DNA of 64,000 nucleotides. It comes from Lycium barbarum. Lineage: Eukaryota; Streptophyta; Magnoliopsida; Solanales; Solanaceae. The notes below the pieces were generated by a model. The model had not been told where the DNA came from. It ran no database searches and was given only the letters and a program-made list of their open reading frames with translations. Shown here piece after piece: positions 57,428 to 64,000 of the stretch (its first letter is position 1; each line of letters opens with the position of its first letter). A program made the position numbers and the translations under genes. The DNA lies in the NCBI RefSeq assembly GCF_019175385.1, contig NC_083341.1, positions 66,125,800-66,189,799 of the forward strand. The letters are read 5' to 3'.

Positions 57428-59472
57428 CTAACAAAGCTAATCGGGAGGTAGTACATCAATGAAATGGGATGAGGATAAGGAATACCGAGATTTAATTATA
57501 ATGGAAATAGAAGGATGTATTGGAAATATTCATGAGTATAGACTAGCCTTGGCGGCAGGAAGGAGAAGAAAGAAGAGGGTATATTTGCAATGAATTCATG
57601 ATACGAACAAAAAGTGGCAGAACACTGGAAGAACTACAACGCATAGGTGGGATGCAAATAAGTAGTCAAGGAAAATTTCGGATAAGTGAGCTAAGTGAAT
57701 AAAAGGATTGATAGTGGAAGGGGAAGAGTGTAGCATGAGTGTAGCATATTAACTCTCAATGATATATTGTTGACGTAAAGTGAAACCGGAAACATAGAGT
57801 AATTAGAATTTCAGTGATAATAGTTGTAGAAGAAGACGAGGGATAAAAGAGTAAAGTGTGACCAATCGTTCCGTAAAATGTGTTGATGCATTCCAATGTT
57901 CCCATTAACCCGTTGATTTGGGAAATGTTCAGTCATAAAAGGTAGAAGTAGAAAGGCCTTAAAGAAGGTAGCGAGAATGGATCTGTAATGCATAAGCGCT
58001 TCGTTCAAATGCAAAGCCCTCGATTAGCAGAACGGAAAATAAGTCAAGCTATACGATGAAAGAATTCCGGTATTATAAGAGACCAAAAGAGTCGAAGGAT
58101 CGTTAGGGTAGACCAATGACTACTGATACTCGGGAGTTACTAGTGTATAAGAACACCATTAAAAAGGGGGGAAGGACAGATCTAGTCCTGAAACGAGGTA
58201 TGGCATTGTCAAAAGTCCAAGGAAAGAAAGATGTTAGCTTAAGGAGGCCAAAATTCGGGACGTAGTGGCATACCAAGAATGCATTAAGAGGGAGCAGGAA
58301 CGAATTAAAGATAACCATACCACAAAGCAGGTATGAAAAGGAATTAAAATGGATCAAGAGAATACTTCATGCGGACGTGAGACATGATATTTCTAGACCA
58401 GGGAAATTTGTGCTGCACCTAAATAGGCGGCGGCATATCCTAAAGAGTAATAAAGAGAGTAAGAAAGCTCTGCAAGCTAACTACAAAGAGAATGATGAAA
58501 TGGATGATGAGTACAAAGGACACTTTGGGTTACAACGGAAGAAAATCTTGATATTAAAGGAAAAATATTAGAATCTTAACAAAGGGAGTAATGATAAGCG
58601 GCGTGGCGATCTCTAAAGAGAGGAAGAACGATGTGGGTGCAGATAGAAAGGCAACATCATCAATAGAAGTTAGAAAGAATATCACGGGTCACTAACCATA
58701 CTGAGCATAAGGGTATGTATTATAGAATTATATGAACCATCAGCGTAAGGTTATGCCCCACAGATGGGAATGGACACATCGGAAAGCCAACAAGGAATGA
58801 CAGCTAACAAAGTGATCACTGGAATAAGGAAGTCAAGGGTAAGTATACCATACCGATGTTGGAAAGAAGCTGTGGTAAAGTGAGAATTGCCCTAACCTTA
58901 TAATTATATATTATATTGCAAGATTTGAGGCAAAGGAAGTAAAGGGAGAGTTTGACAAGAACTCGAAGATATTGTGAGCTATAGACCAGTTCGAACTATG
59001 ATTATTGGCTCATCGCAATATATAATCCAGCTACGAGGAATAATAGAGATAGTGATGGAACATTAGGAATGTACGTATTTAAGAAATCGTATTGAGGACA
59101 TGGTTATAACATATCATGGAAAGGAATTAAGACGGATGGTTGAAGAAACGTAACCGTTAAGAGTAAGGGTTTGTCAGTAGCAGAGTAACGTTGAACAAGC
59201 AACGGGAGATTAGTATAAGAAAATCTATGATGAATCGGAAAGCTTGGCTGATGAATTACGAGGGGATAATCTAGCACATATCTAAGCTCAACAAGTACAA
59301 GTAGGGATAACCAAGATAGCATCGGAGGAGTCAACAAGAGAAAGAAGAAAGTGCTATATTCGAGCAAGGGAGTTATCCGTTAACAAAGAAATGAGGAACG
59401 AAGAGGAAGACCAAATTATAGTATAAGTCTATGGTAATCGACTCACTACAACATTAGAGGATGAATGTTTAT
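57428..59472 (+). other. Non-coding interior of LTR element C
   Basis: Two kilobases ending in a polypurine tract and an LTR, so this is the 3' interior of another element. I recognise no gag, pol or other domain in any frame. It is rich in purines on the plus strand. ACATTAGAGGATGAATGT (about 59450-59468) is a decayed form of the pre-polypurine hairpin. Confidence 0.6.
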
Positions 59473-59491
59473 AAGGGGGGGGGGGGGAGGA
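59473..59491 (+). other. Polypurine tract of element C
   Basis: AAG13-like run ending AGGA directly before TGTTACACCCCG. Confidence 0.82.
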
Positions 59492-59895
59492 TGTTACACC
59501 CCGTATCTTCGAATAAGCACTTATCAAATTTGAAACATAAGTACGTTGAGTTATGGTTAAGTAAAACCACTTTGAAATATAAAGAGCAAGCATTATTAAG
59601 TACATTTAATGAGGAAGGATGTATATAAGGTATACCAGAAGGTTTTATAAGGAAATGAGTGGAAGAAATGGAGTAGTACGACTTTGGAAAAAGGATGGGT
59701 AATGTTTTGTGTGAAAATTTTGGTCCAACTTGGTGGTCGAATATATCTTATCATATGAAGTGTTTTAAGGTGAACCAAAAGCCTACAATAAAGTTCGTCA
59801 AGTCTAGTTTCCAACGCAACAAACCGCTCATCTATTGGACTTCGGAGTAGATAATTATGGACGTTACAAGTTCAGCTGACAGAGCAGAAACGCGT

Positions 59896-59945
59896 GCTAC
59901 AGTACAGCTACAGTACCAACTTGCTACAGTAAATGCTACAGTGAT
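59896..59945 (+). repeat. GCTACAGTA motif cluster (family C)
   Basis: Five copies of CTACAGTA/CTACAGTG in 50 bp (GTGCTACAGTACAGCTACAG and following), about 400 bp inside the LTR, followed within 30 bp by a TATAAAAG word (59963-59970) that could be the LTR's TATA box. Confidence 0.75.
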
Positions 59946-60212
59946 CCCCCGAATTTGAACTTTATAAAAGGGGAAATACCCCATTTTTTTCACAAAAAAA
60001 TCAGATTGGGAGCTCAGCACATATAGGGGTATTGGTCATAAAAAGGTGAGAGAATTGAGTGATTTTAGCTAATCAAGGCTCGGATAGTGCGTAGTTGTAA
60101 TCACGGTATTAAATTGCGTTGGATTTAGCTTGTATTCATGGTTGAATCTTGAAGATATTATTGTTTTGACAAGAAAAAGGTATGAATATTTCTCTTTTGG
60201 TATTATTTATGA

Positions 60213-60330
60213 CTATTTCAACGAGTCCCTCACTAGAGGGCCGGGTACGTATTATATTTCACCGAGTCCCTCACTTGAGGGCCGGATACTATGATTATTT
60301 CACCGAGTCCCTCACTAGAGGGCCGGGTAC
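60213..60330. repeat. Three-unit 40-bp repeat with CCCTCACTAGAGGG
   Basis: Tandem units with the near-palindrome CCCTCACTAGAGGG and GGCCGGGTAC. Located 130-250 bp before the CAGTAC hairpin. Confidence 0.82.
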
Positions 60331-60909
60331 CGTATATTGTATATGTATGCATGACTCATCTTATAAGGCACAGATGCATTGGTATCTTTGATTAGCTTAC
60401 TCGTCTCCTGTCAATTTTTTGCACAGGCATGATCTTTTTTATTGTACTTTATGCTTTACATACTCAGTACATTTTTCGTACTGACCCCCTTTCTTCGAGG
60501 CTGCGTTTTATGCCCGCAGGTACAGACACTCAATTTGGTGATCCTCCGGTCTAGGACTTCTGCTCAACTGCTTGGAGAGCTCTATTGTTCCGGAGCTTGA
60601 GTCATTTTGGTACAGATCCTTTAACATAGGCTTTGTTGTAATCTTAGAGGTCTGTAGACATATCGATGTATTTCATCTTGGACGTCCCCGTGTGTAGTGG
60701 CAGCCTTGTCGACTTGCATCTTTGTTATGTTTTGGTTAACTGTGACTTCTCAGGAGACAGGTTCTTTCTGATATATGATATGACGAATTCACAGCATGCT
60801 TTTACACAGTGCCATATTGTTTTCAGTTTCAGTCTGATTATATCTAGCGGTTCGTATGTGGGTGCCCAGCTCGGGCACTAATCATGGCCCATCGGTTTGG
60901 GTCGTGACA

Positions 60910-62783
60910 AGATGAAAGATCAAATACCAAAAACTAGTAGAATCAAGTGCAAGAATACTAACTAGGGTTGATGGAAGTTAGAAATTTCTTTGGAAATGAA
61001 GTTGGGGTTTTCTCCAACTAAAGTATTCTCATCCAAATCCCATTCCTACATAATCAAAGGTGAGTTTTATGTTCATCCCATGTTATTAAGAATATTGAGT
61101 GGTTGAAAGAATTGGATTGTGGAAGAAAGTAGAGTATGAAGTTCAAATATGAAAATAGTGGTATTTTTGAATAGTAACTTGACTTCAATCATAGTTCTTG
61201 ATACGTAATGAGTATAATATTGCTATCAATGATATTAAAGATGTTGTAGAAGCGATATGTGTGAATGAATATGATGTGGTGTCATAATTATGGTTATGGA
61301 TGACTTTGAAAGGGGATTTTGAGAATTGAATAATGTCTAGCTTGATGAAGTTTGTTGATTATGATATTGTGGGTGTTGTCATTGAAGTTTGGGAGTTTTT
61401 TATTATATGGAGGAAGTTGTCGGAACAAAGGAGATGCTGCCCAATTTTCGTTAGCTTTTAGTCCCTTTAACTTAAGCTTAAGTATGTTTTCGGTTATCTA
61501 ATCTTAGTACGAATTCCCTTGAATGTAGAGTTATAAGCTTGGAAGGAGAACACTTAGTAGTTAAGGAAACATAAAGGTATGTAAGGCTAGCCCTTTCTCT
61601 TCTAAGGCATGATTCCTATGACATGATTTTCTCTATCTTTCCATGACTTTCTTACCTTCTAAAATTATAAGTCTATGGTTACTAAAAGCTTCTCATGAGA
61701 TGAAGATAAGAAGTGTATTATGATAATGATGATTCTATGTCCAGAGATTTTAAAAATGATATGATGCTTATGAGAATAATGATCTTATTGTATAGATTCT
61801 TGGAGATTATTCATTGTTGTTAGTCTCACCTTATAATACTAGTTCCTCCAAGGTGAGACATGATGATCATGATTACTTTATAATGTAATAGGAGGGTACC
61901 GACCTTACGTCACTCTGATATAGTATAGCTTTTACTTGAGCTCTTATGCATGCTTCATGATAAGTATATAATGCCGATTACACTGTGCCTAGTTGGCCGG
62001 GTAGTTACCACTACGACAGGTGTAGTGGGCAGCTATGATGATGATTACACCATGTCTAGATGGCATGGGCAGATACCACTAGTGGGCGGCATGAGATGTT
62101 TACCCTGGATGCGGGAGGCCTGGACACGAGCTAATGATGATCACACCGTACCTATATGGTCAGACAGTTATATATGCTCATATGATATGATGTTTTTATT
62201 ATATAATATAGCACGCATGACTCCGCCTTAAGAGGAAATTTGTTACAAGTTATCCCTTTATCTTATATTCTTGCATCTCTTTATCATTTTATTGTGTATG
62301 CCGTACATACTCAGTACATTGGTCGTACTGACGTCCTTTCGTTTTATAGATGTTGTGTTCATGCCCACATGTAGACAGGGAGACGGCCCAGATTCTTAGG
62401 AGCTATATCAGCTTTTACAGAAGCAATCCACTACTCCGGAGGTGCAGCTTATTGATACATTATTTTGTGTACATATTTGGGTATGATGGGGTCCTATCCC
62501 ATCCTTATGTCTCAATACTCCTGTAGAGGCTTGTAGATGCGTATGCGTGGGTAGTAGATGTCTCATGAACGCACCGGGGTATATTTTGTATATCATTTTT
62601 TGTAGCCTCGTGAGCCGATGTGTATATATATTTATATGTTTTGTAAATGTTGATGTCCATCTTATGAGGAGTTTTTTCTTGAAAATGATATATGTCCTAG
62701 TTGGGTATGATAGATAGCATTGTGAGTGGTGCTCGGTAGTCAGCTCCGTGTGCCCGTCACGGGCCACTAGTCGGGTCATGACA
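60910..62783 (+). repeat. LTR D, 5'-truncated
   Basis: Right end GGGCCACTAGTCGGGTCATGACA fits the LTR ends here, and the CAGTAC/GTACTG hairpin lies at 62308-62332 with CATGCCCACATG after it. The left end is lost at the junction with LTR C. Homologous to the inverted segment at about 63190-63890 (shared GGAGATGCTG(C/T)CC, GTGACGTAA words). No gene. Confidence 0.7.
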
Positions 62784-63189
62784 AGGAAGACTTGTCTTAT
62801 TTTCATTTATTTAGCTTGAATTTTGAAGAAACTTGAAGTGTAATAGTTTGTTAGGTTTTCATTATATAGTTTGTTGGTTGCATAATTCTAAGTGTTATTC
62901 TTAGTTGCAAAGTGAATTGATTATTTCCATTGGAATCATTTAGAGTTGCTCATTTGTGGTCCTCCAACATTGGGTAATTCTTGAATTCCAAATTGCTAAG
63001 GTTCATTGGTGGAAATCCCATTAGAAGGGTTTCGGTTTCACATATCTAAATTTGCCTAAAGATATCTTATCAATTGGGTCTAGCAGTTATCCAACTATCC
63101 TTCTTCCATTCCTAATCTTCCCCATTCCTGCTTTTCTTTTTCTTGTTCTTTAGGGTTTTAAAGTCTCCTAGGCAGAATCTTATCAGGGA
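62784..63189. other. Unassigned sequence
   Basis: AT-rich, no ORF of note and no recognised element. Nothing further can be supported. Confidence 0.4.
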
Positions 63190-63890
63190 CGAGATCATAT
63201 TATACCAACTGATCAGGTGGTTATGCGTATATAACGCCGTCAACCTTTTCCCATACCCCCTATACATCTAATATATGCGTATATAACGCCGTCATCTTTT
63301 CTCATATCATATATACATATATAATATAAATAGCATACATGAGATCCCAAATAAAATTTACTACTTTATCGGAGTGACGTAACGTTAGTAACCTCCGATT
63401 ATATTATGGAACAATCATCATCGCTACATCTCACCTTGAAGGAACAATTATCATAAGGTGAGATCAACAATAATGAATAAAATCAAGAAAATCATTAAAT
63501 AAGCTCAATAATCTCATAATAGCATCAAAACCATAAGCTTTGGAATTTATAGAAATGGGATCATCATCATCATCATCATTATCATCATAGAAACCATCTA
63601 TCTTTAGTATCATAAGAACTTTGAGAATCATGAACTTCTAGCTTTTTGGGAATAAAGATGTTATGGAAAGCATGTGTGGATTCATAAGAAAAAAATCATG
63701 CCTTTAGACCGCCTTAACATACCTTTTTGGTCTCCTACTACTTAACGCTTATCCTCCCAAGCTCGTAGATCTACATTCAAGAGAATTCATACTATTGTTA
63801 GGCTTATCGTCAAATGCTTATCATAAGACATCAAATTAAATCCTTTTAGAATCTGCCAAAATTCGGACAGCATCTCTCCTGTTTATATCC
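63190..63890 (-). repeat. Diverged LTR D-like fragment, inverted
   Basis: Reverse complement of parts of LTR D. 63370-63395 (GGAGTGACGTAACG) matches the complement of 61895-61925, and 63848-63882 matches the complement of 61428-61455. Contains two CGTATATAACGCCGTCA words (63226 and 63281) and an ATC run (63560-63585). Extends to or past the window edge. Confidence 0.6.
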
Positions 63891-64000
63891 CTAGCTCGAA
63901 ATCACAATACCTATAACCAAAACAATAACAACAACACTAACATCAAAAACATCATCATCAATACCAAAATACACCATAAAACATCCCACACGATGGTTTC
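63891..64000. other. Window edge, AT-rich
   Basis: CAACAAC- and CATCA-rich low-complexity sequence, probably continuing the inverted LTR. No gene. Confidence 0.4.

Larger units (their letters stand above)
59492..60909 (+). repeat. LTR family C (1418 bp)
   Basis: TGTTACACCCCG to GGGTCGTGACA. A cluster of GCTACAGTA words at 59896-59945, three 40-bp units of CCGAGTCCCTCACTAGAGGG type at 60213-60330, and the CAGTAC/GTACTG hairpin at 60462-60486. The left flank is a polypurine tract, so this is a 3' LTR. Confidence 0.85.

Overview
This window is plant nuclear DNA made almost entirely of transposable elements nested in one another. I see no host gene, tRNA, rRNA or bacterial-type feature. The transposons (MuDR-type MULE, hAT, L1-type LINE, Tat/Ogre-like and chromodomain Ty3/Gypsy elements, antisense 'plant transposon protein' gene) and the tRNA-Met-type primer sites TTGGTATCAGAG point to an angiosperm. 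The LTR style (TGT-ACA ends, a hairpin before the polypurine tract, a CAGTAC/GTACTG hairpin) suggests Solanaceae, but that is inference.

Layout. 1-5890 holds a MULE on the minus strand. Its transposase gene (2212-5247) has one GT-AG intron, and the intron and both flanks are filled with minisatellites built on the palindrome TTGTTGCAACAA. 5896-23014 is a 17.1-kb Tat/Ogre-like retrotransposon on the minus strand, inserted in the MULE flank with a perfect 5-bp target duplication (TACAA). Its two 4.4-kb LTRs are almost identical. It has one long gag-protease ORF (14208-17729), several tandem arrays, and no reverse transcriptase or integrase, so it is young but non-autonomous. 23020-24080 is flanking sequence. 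24087-26781 is a promoter-like stretch, a long intron-like stretch and the last exon of an antisense gene belonging to LTR family A, whose minus-strand LTR lies at 27560-30205. 30480-32955 is a broken hAT element. 32956-35722 holds two LTR pieces of other Gypsy families in opposite orientation. 35723-37130 is unclassified palindromic repeat DNA, and 37251-38757 is a decayed LINE ORF1.

38758-49755 is a family A element on the plus strand. Its 5' LTR is split by a solo LTR (41829-44724, target duplication ACCAA). Its interior carries a decayed gene on the opposite strand (45539-46943), and its 3' LTR is cut short. 49756-57427 is a Tekay/Del-like chromovirus without a 5' LTR: gag is frameshifted, a stop lies before pol, and the second Asp of the reverse transcriptase active site is Asn. 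57428-62783 holds the 3' parts of two further LTR elements (C and D), and about 63190-63890 is an inverted, diverged piece like D.

How the parts relate. Only the MULE transposase and the Ogre-like gag-pro look close to functional. The rest records successive insertion and decay. The most unusual signals are (1) the same minisatellite in the MULE intron and flanks, (2) clusters of CCGC-N4-GCGG palindromes in LTRs and interiors of family A, with different motif clusters at comparable places in other LTR families, (3) two hairpins shared by all or most LTR families here, and (4) an antisense gene with a shared 3' tail in both family A copies.
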